Below, one piece after another: positions 17,706-26,717 of a stretch of 64,000 bases of DNA. The stretch comes from Methylococcaceae bacterium (GTDB taxonomy: Bacteria; Pseudomonadota; Gammaproteobacteria; Methylococcales; Methylomonadaceae). The DNA is taken from the NCBI GenBank assembly GCA_030693065.1, contig JAUYBL010000015.1:1-64000 (forward strand), written 5' to 3'. The notes beneath the pieces were generated by a model. It made no database searches. It had not been told where the DNA came from and saw nothing but the letters and a program-made list of their open reading frames with translations. The stretch's first letter is position 1; each line of letters starts with the position of its first letter. Position numbers and translations under genes: made by a program.

Positions 17706-18113
17706 TTACTTGCCATGATCCAGCGGGCCGTAATGCGTCCAGTAGCCGGGATAATGCAGACCAAAATAACGGGTGTCTTCGCTAAAGCGCTCCCACACAT
17801 AAGGCGGACTGATATAGTCATCAGTCGGGATGGGTGAAGTAAGCAGCTCGGCGCCGCCTATCAACGTGCGGCTAACCGCATGGCCCACGCCTCGCAATGT
17901 GCCCCACGTCAGGCCGACAAAAACATTGTGCTCGTGACTGATGTTGACAATGTTTTTAGGAATTTCAATAAAACCGGTGCCAATATTGAAAAAGCCTTGA
18001 TTAATTTTTGAGGAAAAACCTTGTAAGTAGGTTTTTTCTTCCGCATTAACCGAAAAACTCGCCAAAATTGCCCCGGACAAAACGCAGGCGGTAATTAATT
18101 TATTCTTATTCAT
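17706..18113 (-). CDS. TIGR04073-like exported protein
   Basis: A 135-residue protein with signal peptide MNKNKLITACVLSGAILASFSVNA. The mature part has NIGTGFIEIPKNIVNISHEH and TWGTLRGVGHAVSRTLIGGAELLTSPIP, the pattern of the TIGR04073 family described as associated with exosortase systems. It ends with an aromatic-rich stretch (YFGLHYPGYWTHYGPL). An AAGGAGTAAT ribosome site lies just before the ATG. Location is probably periplasm or outer membrane. The family call is from memory of the pattern and needs a profile search. Confidence 0.6.
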   Translation of the reverse strand: MNKNKLITACVLSGAILASFSVNAEEKTYLQGFSSKINQGFFNIGTGFIEIPKNIVNISHEHNVFVGLTWGTLRGVGHAVSRTLIGGAELLTSPIPTDDYISPPYVWERFSEDTRYFGLHYPGYWTHYGPLDHGK

Positions 18114-18581
18114 TGTATTACTCCTTGTGTTGCATTTTGATCCTCGCCATCAATTTAACAATAACGGCAAGGGGTGAAAAACACTTGCAAGCCGACACTA
18201 AACCAGTGTCAGCGGAAAGTCAAACGGCTTATTTGGGTGTTGCTCAAGGTGCAGCTTATAAGGAAAGGTTTTGAGCAAGAAGATTAAATAAAAAGCGGAT
18301 ATTTGCTAATGATATTAAATCAAATAAGTAAGTGATGGCGGCGGTAAATACATTAAAATCAAACACTTAAATTTATTATTTTTGGTTAACAGGCGTTTTT
18401 TTAATGCTCTAAGGGAATTAAGGACGCCGTTTATAGGCAGAATAACACTGGGAATATCAAGCCACTTATTCTGTTTATGTCTGTGCTTATCGAAGTTCTG
18501 GTTTTTTCAAGTCTCACTACTGATTGATATCTTCTTGCTTAAGTATAATGCCCCCAACATCCAAATAATCGTTCACCAAAC
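18114..18581. other. Divergent intergenic region with promoter signals
   Basis: This 468-base stretch separates the TIGR04073-like gene from the ABC exporter. It has a small hairpin GACACT/AGTGTC at 18194-18210 and a TATAAT box at 18544-18549, 33 bases before the ABC exporter start. A TGATTG lies 17 bases before the box as a weak -35. The 95-codon frame inside it has no coding character. Confidence 0.45.
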
Positions 18582-20375
18582 ATGCCCAAATCCCCAACTT
18601 TTCAGCGCGCTGCAGCGGCACCGGAGTTACCAGCTAGTACGGTTAAATTCATACTTTATTGTATGAGCCATTTTCGTTGGCTGATGTTGCTGATGGTATT
18701 TTTGGAAACCGGACAGGCGGCTGCGAATATTTTGGTGCCGTATGCGGTAAAGGCAATTATGGACGGTGTGGCGCAGTTGGCTGGCGGGCCGGTGTTGGAG
18801 ACTTTGCGCGGGCCGTTGCTGTTTCTGGCAGGTTTAGCGCTAGCGGAAATTATTTTCAGCCGAGCCAGCGGTGCTGTGTTGATTACCATGGGGCCGCGCT
18901 TGCGGCAGCGCACCACGCAGAATCTCTTTGCTTATTTGCAATATCACTCTGTGCGTTATTTCGGCAACCATTTTGCCGGTGGACTGGCGCACCGTATCAG
19001 TGAAACGGCGATGAGCGTCAATCATACTGTGTGGTCGGTGATCGCAGATTTCTGGCCGATTATGGTGACATTTGCAGTGTCGATTACTTTGTTGCTCGGC
19101 GTCCATCAGGGCTTGGGCTTGTTCGTTGCGGGTTGGGTATTTGTTTACGTTCTTAGCTCTTACTTTATGGCTACCCGCTGTCAGCCCTATGCGCAAAATT
19201 ACGCGGCCACGCGTAGTCTGGTGAACGGCAAGATTGTCGATGCCGTGACCAACATCCTCAACGCCAAGTTGTTTGCCCGCCTAGGCTTCGAGCGGCAATA
19301 TCTCAATGGCTTTCTGGAAACCGAAGTACAGGCAGGGCGGCGTACCTTTTGGTATATGGAGCGGGTGCGCTGGTTTCAATTTATTGCCGCCGCATCGCTT
19401 AAGTTGGGCACGGTCTATTACGCGTTGACGCTGTGGGACGGCGGCCTGATTACGGTCGGCGATTTTACGATGAGCGTGGGCTTGGCCTTGCTGATTATCA
19501 ACGATGCCCGCAACCTGACCCGGCGCTTTCTGGAGTTTTTCGAATATGTCGGCAATGTGGCCAACGGTGTCGATACCATCATCCGCCCGCACGAAATTGT
19601 CGATGCACCGGATGCCCAGCCTCTACAGATCACTCAAGGCCGGATCGAATTTCGTCATGTGCAGTTTGGTTATGATACGGCGCAGCCGGTGTTCGATGGC
19701 CTGAGTGTAGTAATCGAGCCGGGGCAACGAGTTGGTCTGGTAGGCTTTTCCGGCTCCGGTAAATCGACGTTCGTGAATTTGATGCTGCGCAATTTCGAAC
19801 CGCAGGGTGGGCAAATTTTGCTTGATGGGTCGGACATCATGGGCGTTACCCAGGATTCTTTGCATGAGCAAATCAGCCTGATCCCGCAAGATCCCAGCCT
19901 GTTTCATCGTAGCCTTAAGGATAATATCGGCTACGGAAAGCTGGATTCCAGCGATACTGAAATCGCTGCCGCCGCGAAAATGGCGCATGCCGATGAGTTT
20001 ATTCGCGATATAACCGAGGGCTACGATTCCCTGGTCGGAGAACGCGGCGTCAAGCTGTCCGGCGGGCAGCGTCAACGTATAGCGATTGCCAGGGTCATGT
20101 TAAAAGACGCGCCGATTTTGATTCTCGATGAAGCCACTTCCAGCCTGGATTCGGTCACTGAAAAAACCATTCAGGAGAATCTTGATCGCGCGATGGGCCG
20201 TAAAACCGTCATTGCGGTGGCGCATAGGCTATCAACTATTGCCCATCTTGATCGTATTTTGGTGTTTGAAAATGGCTGCATCGTTGAAGATGGCAGCCAT
20301 GATGAATTGTTAGCGTTACAGGGTTTTTACCATCGATTATGGTCGATGCAGGCTGGGGGATTTTTGCCGGAGTAA
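18582..20375 (+). CDS. ABC exporter, fused permease and ATPase
   Basis: A 597-residue half-transporter. Residues 25-310 are the six-helix exporter membrane domain. The ATPase part follows: Walker A GFSGSGKST at 388-396, Q-loop SLIPQDPSLFHRS, signature LSGGQRQRIAIAR from 492, Walker B ILILDEATSSLD from about 512, and the H-loop AHRLSTI. It is MsbA-like in layout and should work as a homodimer exporting a lipid, peptide or drug. There is no good ribosome site before the chosen ATG; Met29 is a possible alternative start. A TATAAT box 33 bases upstream suggests a short leader. It has no operon partner that names the substrate. Confidence 0.88.
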   Translation: MPKSPTFQRAAAAPELPASTVKFILYCMSHFRWLMLLMVFLETGQAAANILVPYAVKAIMDGVAQLAGGPVLETLRGPLLFLAGLALAEIIFSRASGAVLITMGPRLRQRTTQNLFAYLQYHSVRYFGNHFAGGLAHRISETAMSVNHTVWSVIADFWPIMVTFAVSITLLLGVHQGLGLFVAGWVFVYVLSSYFMATRCQPYAQNYAATRSLVNGKIVDAVTNILNAKLFARLGFERQYLNGFLETEVQAGRRTFWYMERVRWFQFIAAASLKLGTVYYALTLWDGGLITVGDFTMSVGLALLIINDARNLTRRFLEFFEYVGNVANGVDTIIRPHEIVDAPDAQPLQITQGRIEFRHVQFGYDTAQPVFDGLSVVIEPGQRVGLVGFSGSGKSTFVNLMLRNFEPQGGQILLDGSDIMGVTQDSLHEQISLIPQDPSLFHRSLKDNIGYGKLDSSDTEIAAAAKMAHADEFIRDITEGYDSLVGERGVKLSGGQRQRIAIARVMLKDAPILILDEATSSLDSVTEKTIQENLDRAMGRKTVIAVAHRLSTIAHLDRILVFENGCIVEDGSHDELLALQGFYHRLWSMQAGGFLPE

Positions 20376-20396
20376 CATTTGAAGCAGGCTAACTGG

Positions 20397-20729
20397 TTAA
20401 CTTTCATCAAGGGATTTTTCTATCAATTGCCGTAAACCGGCTGGCATTGTAAGTGTGGTGCGATCCCAGCCTTCCAAATCCAAAATTTCATTTAAACAAT
20501 CCTCCAGGGTTTGATGCGCTTTAATGCTGGCTTCGGCAATGCGTTGATGAACCACTTGCTGCACATCGTCTTCGGAGGGTTTATCTAAACAGGCATATTG
20601 ATATTTGAATAGTTTACGTAAATTGATCATTTGGACACTGACCTGAGCCGGGCAGGCACAGGTATACATCATGGATTGTTCGTTGATGGATTGCAGTTGG
20701 GTTAAGCTAAATTTTGATTCAATTTCCAT
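20397..20729 (-). CDS. Conserved-looking hypothetical protein
   Basis: 110 residues, convergent with the ABC exporter. It has no signal peptide or membrane helix. An acidic, helical C-terminal half (DVQQVVHQRIAEASIKAHQT, LEDCLNEILDLEGWD) follows a CACP motif near residue 24-27. No family was recognised. Codon use is like the neighbours. The AT-rich 190 bases after its start hold no other gene. Confidence 0.55.
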   Translation of the reverse strand: MEIESKFSLTQLQSINEQSMMYTCACPAQVSVQMINLRKLFKYQYACLDKPSEDDVQQVVHQRIAEASIKAHQTLEDCLNEILDLEGWDRTTLTMPAGLRQLIEKSLDES

Positions 20730-20916
20730 GACGGCGCTAAGTTATAGAGTTTATGAAAACGTAGATAAGTTGCCTTAAGACAACGCCCCTTTGTTACCTT
20801 CTAAAGCTTAGTTCAACTTATTCCAGCCTGTAACTATAAACGGCAGGTAAGTTTTGCAACATCCCGTTTGAGCTGAGACTTTTAACAGGCTCAACTCATA
20901 CGGCGATCTTAGGTGT

Positions 20917-22578
20917 CTATTGCCCAACCACCGCGCGACCTTCACCGCGCTTATCACTGGCAGCGCTTAATGCATGGGTAGTTTTGTGCCATTGCACGGC
21001 CTGCATGTCGCCATATCTATAGCGAGCTGGCTTTAATTGATAGCCCATTGCCTTGAGTTTGGCGGCTTCCGCGGGCGCGATGGCGTCTTGCTCATATTCC
21101 AGTACATCGGGTAAAAACTGGTGGTGATAGCGTGGGCTATTAACCCAGGCGTCCGGTCCTTTACCTTCGGCAAAGTCCAGGGTCGCCAGCAATACCATAG
21201 AAATGATACGACTGCCGCCGGGCGTGCCTAATACTGCCACGCGCTGGCCATCCTCAAGAAAGGTTGGGGTCATGTTGGATAGCATGCGTTTGCCTGGGGC
21301 GATGGTATTAGCAACGCCGCCCACCAAGCCGTAACCATTGGCAGTCCCCGGCAGGCTGGCAAAATCGTCCATTTGATCGTTGAGTAGAACACCGGTATCG
21401 CCAGCCACCAAGCCCGCGCCAAAAGGGAAATTAACGCTGAGCGTGGCGGCGACACGGTTGCCTTGCTCATCAATAATTGAAAAATGGGTGGTGTGAGTGC
21501 CTTGGGATGGTGGCAGTATGTCGCCGGACAGCTCTGCACTGGGCAGGGCTTTATCTAAACGAATGCTGCTACGGAGTCCAGCGGCGTATTCAGCGCTTAA
21601 CAAACGCGGGGTGGGCAGTTCAACAAACGCCGGGTCACCCAAATATAAAATACGGTCGTGATAAGCGCGTTGCAAAGCAGCTGCGACTAAGTGCTTGCGG
21701 GTGGCGGCATCAAATGTTTTTAAATCATATCCAGAAAGAATGTTTAAAGCTTCGATCAAGGTAATGCCGCCAGAAGAAGACGGTGCGGCGCTGGTGATTT
21801 TTATGCCGTGGTAGTCGCCTTTTACCGGCTCGCGCTCGATGACTTGATAGCTGTCAAGATCTTGCTGAGTCCAGATACCGCCTGCTTTGTTGACCGAAGC
21901 GACTAAGTTTTCTGCAACATCACCGCTATAAAAACCCTCCCGCCCGGATGCGGCGATTTGCTTTAGCGTAATAGCTAACGCGGGTTGTTTTAAGATCGAA
22001 TATGGCGAGGGGATGTCGCCGTTAGTTAAGAAAATGCTCGCTGTTTGCGGGTCTTTTTTCAGGACGTCAGCCCTGAATTTAAGCAGCTTGTGGTGTATTT
22101 CGCCGATAGCAAAACCGTTTTGTGCCAAGCGAATTGCAGGAAGCAAGGCATCAGCCAGCGGCAAGCGCCCGTATTTTTCCGATAAATGCACCAAGCCCGC
22201 AGGCAAACCGGGAATCGCAGCGGCTAATGCGCCATCCAGCGGTTGTTTGGGGTCAAGCTTGCCGGTTTTATCTACAAACATGTCTTTATGTGCAGCCAGC
22301 GGTGCCCGCTCACGCGCATCGATCATGGTTTCAAAGCCATCGCTGGCGCGGTGTAACAATAAATAACCGCCACCGCCCAGGGTCGCTCCCGACGGTTCGA
22401 CAACTGCCAAGGCCGCACTTACCGCCACTGCCGCGTCAAATACATTACCGCCCTTAGCCAAAATTTCAAATCCGGCGGCGGTGGCTAAAGGATTGGCGCT
22501 GGCAATGGCAGCTTTACCATCAGCAATGGCCTGCGATTGCCAGACAATCAGCAGCGCAACTAACGTTGTTCTCAACAT
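20917..22578 (-). CDS. ggt: Gamma-glutamyltransferase
   Basis: A 553-residue periplasmic enzyme that splits or transfers the gamma-glutamyl group of glutathione. A signal peptide covers residues 1-19. The proenzyme is cut at the Thr in THTTHFSIIDEQGN; Thr363 is the likely nucleophile of the small subunit by comparison with the TTHYSV motif of E. coli. Substrate-binding blocks ERAPLAAHKDMF, the AAPSSSGGITLIEALNIL stretch and MLSNMTPTFL are present, with the lid and the C-terminal GGS/RI motif GGSRIISMVL. It is a monocistronic gene. With gshA at 33 kb it points to glutathione recycling. Confidence 0.94.
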   Translation of the reverse strand: MLRTTLVALLIVWQSQAIADGKAAIASANPLATAAGFEILAKGGNVFDAAVAVSAALAVVEPSGATLGGGGYLLLHRASDGFETMIDARERAPLAAHKDMFVDKTGKLDPKQPLDGALAAAIPGLPAGLVHLSEKYGRLPLADALLPAIRLAQNGFAIGEIHHKLLKFRADVLKKDPQTASIFLTNGDIPSPYSILKQPALAITLKQIAASGREGFYSGDVAENLVASVNKAGGIWTQQDLDSYQVIEREPVKGDYHGIKITSAAPSSSGGITLIEALNILSGYDLKTFDAATRKHLVAAALQRAYHDRILYLGDPAFVELPTPRLLSAEYAAGLRSSIRLDKALPSAELSGDILPPSQGTHTTHFSIIDEQGNRVAATLSVNFPFGAGLVAGDTGVLLNDQMDDFASLPGTANGYGLVGGVANTIAPGKRMLSNMTPTFLEDGQRVAVLGTPGGSRIISMVLLATLDFAEGKGPDAWVNSPRYHHQFLPDVLEYEQDAIAPAEAAKLKAMGYQLKPARYRYGDMQAVQWHKTTHALSAASDKRGEGRAVVGQ

Positions 22579-22680
22579 GGTTCCCTCTTTGTAAGCACTG
22601 AAAAATTGGATTTATTAAACCATAGCAAAGCCGTTTGCAGAGAGTTGCATGAGCAAGACGGGTATTGGTAAAAATTGGTA

Positions 22681-22745
22681 TTGCATGCGAACTAATTGAT
22701 GTGGTATACCTGATATGCCTCGAAAATTTAGATATACCATCGAGG
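22681..22745 (+). promoter_or_regulatory. Promoter with inverted repeats before the SmbP-like gene
   Basis: TTGCAT (22681-22686) and an extended -10 TGGTATACC (TATACC at 22705-22710, spacing 18) form a likely promoter. TGGTATA (22702-22708) recurs inverted as TATACCA (22733-22739), and CCTCG (22718-22722) as CGAGG (22741-22745). The arms interleave. They may be an operator over the promoter, or a pseudoknot if the transcript starts upstream. Confidence 0.4.
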
Positions 22746-22787
22746 TTTCAACTTAAATATAAAACTATAAATCAAGGATATGCCGTT

Positions 22788-23132
22788 ATGAAAACTCAAT
22801 ATACTGCCGTTTTATTAGGTGCATTGGCACTGGGTCTAAGCGCTGGCGCCAGCGCTTCTGAGCATCACACCGCCTTGGCATTAGAGCATGCCGCGTCTGC
22901 CGCTGCACATGGTCAAGATGGTCACGCCGACCAAGCCCTTAAACATGCTGAAGAAGCATTGAAACACGCGGAAGCCGCTGAAAAAGACCATGCTGACGCG
23001 CATGTTCATACCACTACTGCGGTTAAACATTTAAAAGAAGCCGTTGAGCATGCCAAAAAAGGCCATGCTGATGTATCAGCCAATCACGCTCAAGAAGCTA
23101 GCGCGCATTTGCGTCAATCTATCGAACAATAA
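22788..23132 (+). CDS. SmbP-like small metal-binding protein
   Basis: A 114-residue exported protein. The Met at 22788 is chosen because it starts a signal peptide (MKTQYTAVLLGALALGLSAG) and has AAGGA upstream; the frame is open back to 22665. The mature part is Ala/His/Glu-rich with helical repeats (LKHAEEALKHAEAAEKDHAD, HAQEASAHLRQS), about 15 His in all. This matches SmbP, the periplasmic Cu/Ni-binding protein first seen in Nitrosomonas. Copper matters to methanotrophs, so a copper-buffering role is plausible. A terminator follows 19 bases after the stop. Confidence 0.85.
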   Translation: MKTQYTAVLLGALALGLSAGASASEHHTALALEHAASAAAHGQDGHADQALKHAEEALKHAEAAEKDHADAHVHTTTAVKHLKEAVEHAKKGHADVSANHAQEASAHLRQSIEQ

Positions 23133-23150
23133 GTTAAACAAGACAACATC

Positions 23151-23187
23151 AAAACGGGTGTAATGGTTTCATTGCACCCGTTTTTGT
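23151..23187 (+). terminator. Rho-independent terminator of the SmbP-like gene
   Basis: AAAACGGGTG (23151-23160) pairs with CACCCGTTTT (23175-23184), with an extra AATG/CATT inner stem, and ends in a run of T. Confidence 0.9.
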
Positions 23188-23287
23188 TTATACGCCTGCT
23201 AAAAAAATCCTCCGCGTTAGACAGCACTTGAAGTTAGCCAGCATATTTGGCCTAATCCACTGCAATTTAACCGCACACACTTAATCC

Positions 23288-24172
23288 ATGTCAGAAAAAA
23301 CATACATGCTGGGTTTTATCGGTATCGGCCTGATGGGCAAACCGCTGACCTTACGACTGCTTGCCGCTGGTTTTGCCGTTAACGTATGGAACCGCAGCCC
23401 GGACAAATTGACCGAAGTCGTTGCAGCGGGCGCGCAAGCCTGCAATGCCATTGCCGAGTTGGTGCAGCGCTCCGATGTTATTTTGCTCTGTTTGGCTGAC
23501 ACCAACGTTGTTGAAGCTATCGTGCGTGAGCATATTTTGCCGCATGGTTCAGCAGGCAAATTGGTGATCGATCTATCCAGCATACATCCGGATAACACCC
23601 GGCAATTGGCGCATTTACTGCAAAAACACTGCACGATGGCTTGGGTCGATGCGCCGGTGTCAGGCGGCGTTGCGGGGGCGGAACAAGGCACACTGGCGAT
23701 TATGGCCGGTGGCAGTGCTGACAATATTGCTGTCGCCCGGCAGGTGCTGGCGCCGTTGTATAAGCAATTAACGCACATGGGCGAGGTCGGCAGCGGCCAG
23801 GTTACCAAGATATGTAATCAAATGATTGTCGGCTGCAATATGCTGGTGATTGCCGAAATGATGGCGCTGGCGAAACAGGCGGGTGTTGATGCTGCGCAAA
23901 TACCTATCGCGCTGGCTGGAGGTTTTGCCGATTCCAAGCCGCTGCAAATCGCCGGGCCGGAAATGGCGACGAATACTTTTGAGCCGGTGAAATGGCGTGT
24001 GAAAACGTTGCTGAAAGATTTAAACATGGCGGTCGCGTTGTCGGGTCAACAGGGCAGCGCTACGCCAATGTCCGGGTTGGCCGCACAGCTAATGCAGCTG
24101 CATGGCAGTCATGGCTACCTGGAACAAGACCCGGCAACGCTGATTAAATTGTTTGGTGACGTTGATGCTTAA
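23288..24172 (+). CDS. Tartronate semialdehyde reductase / 3-hydroxyisobutyrate dehydrogenase family
   Basis: 294 residues of the beta-hydroxyacid dehydrogenase family. The NAD(P) site GFIGIGLMG is at 9-17. The substrate motif DAPVSGGVAGAEQGTLAIMAGG is intact, and the catalytic Lys is at 174 (GQVTKICNQMIVG). It overlaps the hydroxypyruvate isomerase gene by 5 bases. This pairing indicates 2-hydroxy-3-oxopropionate (tartronate semialdehyde) reductase rather than 3-hydroxyisobutyrate dehydrogenase: the isomerase makes or consumes tartronate semialdehyde and this enzyme reduces it to glycerate. Glyoxylate carboligase is not in the window. Confidence 0.88.
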   Translation: MSEKTYMLGFIGIGLMGKPLTLRLLAAGFAVNVWNRSPDKLTEVVAAGAQACNAIAELVQRSDVILLCLADTNVVEAIVREHILPHGSAGKLVIDLSSIHPDNTRQLAHLLQKHCTMAWVDAPVSGGVAGAEQGTLAIMAGGSADNIAVARQVLAPLYKQLTHMGEVGSGQVTKICNQMIVGCNMLVIAEMMALAKQAGVDAAQIPIALAGGFADSKPLQIAGPEMATNTFEPVKWRVKTLLKDLNMAVALSGQQGSATPMSGLAAQLMQLHGSHGYLEQDPATLIKLFGDVDA

Positions 24173-24953
24173 ATTTTCGGCAAACCTCAGCATGTTGTTT
24201 ACCGAAGTGCCGCTGATCGATCGTTTCCAAGCCGCCAAAGATCAGGGTTTTACAGCCGTCGAAATACAATTTCCTTACTCATTAAGCGCAACGGCGATTA
24301 AGCAGGCATTGGATGAGACCGGTCTAAAACTGGTGTTATTCAATGTCGATGCCGATGATTTGTTACAAGGCGGCGAAGGTTTGGCGTGTGTGCCGGACAA
24401 GCGGGAGCAATTTAAACAGGCCGTTGCGCAAGCTGTCGATTATGCGGAACTGCTACAACCCGAAGTCATCAACGTGTTGCCGGGGCGCTGTTTGCAGCAA
24501 GATCGCTTAAATGAATACCTGGATACATTCCAAGAAAACTTAAGCTTTGCGGCTCAAGCTTTTGCGCCCTTGGCTGTCAAAACCGTATTCGAAGCGATTA
24601 ACAGCCGCGACATGCCGGGGTTTATCATCAATACCGGGCCACAGATGTTGGATGTGCTAAATCAGCAAAATAATCCCAATCTATTGATGCAATACGATAT
24701 TTATCACGCCCAAATGATGGGCGGAAATCCGGCAGAGTTTATTCTGCAAAATGCCGACAAAATCGGTCATATACAGTTTGCGGATTGTCCCGGCCGTGGG
24801 CAGCCCGGCACTGGGCAGATTGATTTTGTCGAGGTTTTTTCAGCCATTGAAAAAGCACCTTATGCCGGTTGGGTCGGCGCGGAGTACAAGCCGGTAGGAT
24901 CGACTGTTAATAGCTTGTCGTGGCTGCAAAGTCTTGCGGCGCCAATCAAATAG
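24168..24953 (+). CDS. hyi: Hydroxypyruvate isomerase
   Basis: A 261-residue TIM-barrel enzyme of the xylose-isomerase-like family. The start MLKFSANLSMLFTE at 24168 matches Hyi proteins and overlaps the upstream stop codon; a Met five codons earlier is also possible. Metal and substrate blocks are visible: FEAINSRDMPGF, YDIYHAQMMGGN, HIQFADCPGRGQPGTGQIDF and GAEYKP. It interconverts hydroxypyruvate and tartronate semialdehyde in glyoxylate or serine-cycle-related carbon flow. The thioesterase gene begins 5 bases after its stop. Confidence 0.92.
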   Translation, partial: LKFSANLSMLFTEVPLIDRFQAAKDQGFTAVEIQFPYSLSATAIKQALDETGLKLVLFNVDADDLLQGGEGLACVPDKREQFKQAVAQAVDYAELLQPEVINVLPGRCLQQDRLNEYLDTFQENLSFAAQAFAPLAVKTVFEAINSRDMPGFIINTGPQMLDVLNQQNNPNLLMQYDIYHAQMMGGNPAEFILQNADKIGHIQFADCPGRGQPGTGQIDFVEVFSAIEKAPYAGWVGAEYKPVGSTVNSLSWLQSLAAPIK

Positions 24954-24958
24954 AGCCA

Positions 24959-25372
24959 ATGACTAAAATACTGTATTACTCAATCGACCTGGAAATTCCC
25001 TTTCACGATGTCGACATGATGGAAATCGTCTGGCATGGGCATTACGCGAAGTATTTTGAAATCGCTCGCTGTGCATTATTGGACACTATCGATTACAACT
25101 ATCCGCAAATGCGCGATTCCGGTTACGCGTGGCCGGTGATTGATCTTAGAATTCGCTATGCAAAACCGGCGACATTTAGACAGATCATTACCGTCAGGGC
25201 GGAAATAGTTGAATGGGAAAATCGCTTGAAAATAAATTACCTGATTACCGATAAACAGTCAGGCGCAAGAATAACTAAAGGCTACAGCATTCAAGTGGGG
25301 GTAGACATGGCAACACAACAAATGTGTTTTGCATCGCCTGCGGTGTTGATGGAAAAGCTGGGAATTTTGTAG
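24959..25372 (+). CDS. YbgC-type acyl thioesterase (4HBT family)
   Basis: A 137-residue hotdog protein. The ATG at 24959 is preferred because the text before it overlaps hyi. The family motif is FHDVDMMEIVWHGHYAKYFE, with the catalytic Asp at 17; FYEIAR-like and YAKPATFRQ strands follow. YbgC-type thioesterases are a regular part of aryl polyene clusters, next to a LolA-like gene, which is also found here 600 bases downstream. It may release or proofread pigment or fatty acyl chains. It could equally be a general thioesterase read through from hyi. Confidence 0.85.
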   Translation: MTKILYYSIDLEIPFHDVDMMEIVWHGHYAKYFEIARCALLDTIDYNYPQMRDSGYAWPVIDLRIRYAKPATFRQIITVRAEIVEWENRLKINYLITDKQSGARITKGYSIQVGVDMATQQMCFASPAVLMEKLGIL

Positions 25373-25426
25373 CGTCCGGTACTATGTCAATTAATCAATC
25401 TGTCTTGTTTGTTTTAGGAGAGTCCA

Positions 25427-25999
25427 ATGAGTTTATTACACAAACTGACATATTTAAGTGAACAGGATTACTTAAGCTATGAGTTAACAGCCGATGTGCG
25501 TCATGAATATGTCGATGGCCAACTCTATGCAATGGCGGGGGCTGGTGAGCGCCATAATCGCATTACTTTAAATATTGCCTTTCAATTGCGTGCCGCTGCG
25601 CGTGGCGGGCATTGCGGGGCGTTTGTCAACGACATGAAACTAAGGTTGGCGCAGGGTAAGGCGTATTACTATCCGGATGTGATGTTGGTATGCAATCGTC
25701 AGGATATTGCCGATGCTTACAAAGAACAGCCCTGCTTTATTGCTGAGGTTTTATCGCCCAACACGATGGCGATTGATCGGCGCGAAAAGTTGCTGGCGTA
25801 TCAAAAAATACCTGGCTTGCAGTATTACCTGTTGGTCAGTGCCGATTCTCTAAAAGTTGAGTATTTTTTACGCGATGCCGACGGTGAATGGCAAACAGCA
25901 TTCCTTGACGCTGAAGAAACGTTAATTGTCACGTGTGATAATTATCAGGCTGGATTGAGATTAGGCGATATTTATGAGGACGTGGCGTTTGAGAATTAA
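25427..25999 (+). CDS. Uma2-family (DUF820) nuclease-fold protein
   Basis: 190 residues with the PD-(D/E)xK-like pattern of Uma2 proteins: LSYELTADVRHEYVDGQLYAMAGAG at the N-terminus, then FVNDMKLRL, YYPDVMLVC (Asp) and FIAEVLSPNTMAIDRREKLLAYQ (Glu and Lys). GGAGAG lies before the ATG. Uma2 proteins are abundant in cyanobacteria and scattered elsewhere; their role is unknown. It sits between two genes that are normally adjacent in pigment clusters, so it was probably inserted, and it overlaps the LolA-like gene by 26 bases. Confidence 0.85.
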   Translation: MSLLHKLTYLSEQDYLSYELTADVRHEYVDGQLYAMAGAGERHNRITLNIAFQLRAAARGGHCGAFVNDMKLRLAQGKAYYYPDVMLVCNRQDIADAYKEQPCFIAEVLSPNTMAIDRREKLLAYQKIPGLQYYLLVSADSLKVEYFLRDADGEWQTAFLDAEETLIVTCDNYQAGLRLGDIYEDVAFEN

Positions 26000-26603
26000 T
26001 TTGAATGTCGGCAACATCAGGTGGATAGCAATAAAAACACTGATGTTGGTTTTATTGGTTGTTAACCAAAGTTCTGCCGACGAAATTGCATTAACGGAAA
26101 TCTCAGCCAGATTAATAAAAACACCCATCACCCAAGGCGATTTTCACCAACAAAAACACTTGAAGGTGTTGCGCAAACCGTTAATTTCCACAGGCTCGTT
26201 TACTTATCATCAAAGCAAAGGCGTAATCTGGAAAACACTGACGCCGGTGCCTTCAATATTGTTGGTTAATGAGTCGAAATTGTTGACCGGCCAAGGTGAA
26301 CAAGCCGTTCCCGCTGCGTTTGGAAAGGTCTTTAAAGCCATGCTGGGCGGCGATTTAGCGGAGCTTACGAACGGCTTTAGCATCACCGGCACCAATCAAA
26401 AAACTGCCTGGCAGTTAGAATTAATTCCCAAAGATGAGATGCTGAAAAAAATTATCAGCACGATTGTCTTGTCAGGTGACACCGAGGTGCGCAGCTTGGA
26501 AATACGCGAAGCGGGCGGCAACTTCACTCAAATTAATTTCGAGCATATTACTCATCCAAGCGACATATCACCTGAGCAAGAAGCCGATTTTAAGCGTTTG
26601 TAA
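25974..26603 (+). CDS. LolA-like outer-membrane lipoprotein carrier
   Basis: 209 residues. The N-terminal 36 residues contain a hydrophobic segment (IAIKTLMLVLLVVNQSSA) that should act as a signal; an alternative start is the Met at 26043. The body shows the LolA-like pattern: an early GDFHQQKHLKVLRKPLISTGSFTYH, then KGVIWKTLTPVPSILLVNES, and a C-terminal FTQINFEHI. It is not the housekeeping lolA, which usually follows ftsK. LolA-like proteins are standard in aryl polyene clusters and likely carry the lipid pigment through the periplasm to a LolB-like acceptor, here perhaps the DUF3261 lipoprotein at 8 kb. Confidence 0.78.
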   Translation: MRTWRLRINLNVGNIRWIAIKTLMLVLLVVNQSSADEIALTEISARLIKTPITQGDFHQQKHLKVLRKPLISTGSFTYHQSKGVIWKTLTPVPSILLVNESKLLTGQGEQAVPAAFGKVFKAMLGGDLAELTNGFSITGTNQKTAWQLELIPKDEMLKKIISTIVLSGDTEVRSLEIREAGGNFTQINFEHITHPSDISPEQEADFKRL

Positions 26604-26717
26604 CATAACTGTTGGATGCTGATTTGGCAGGGTTGGTTATAATCTGCCCAGTTGAAATCCTCGAAAACCCCTGCACTTCGATAAGCTTATTGCGAAAGGC
26701 ACCTTGTAAATAAAAGT

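Noticed and set aside
18382-18666. 95-codon open frame before the ABC exporter
   Set aside because: It runs into the exporter in another frame, has no ribosome site and no protein-like composition.
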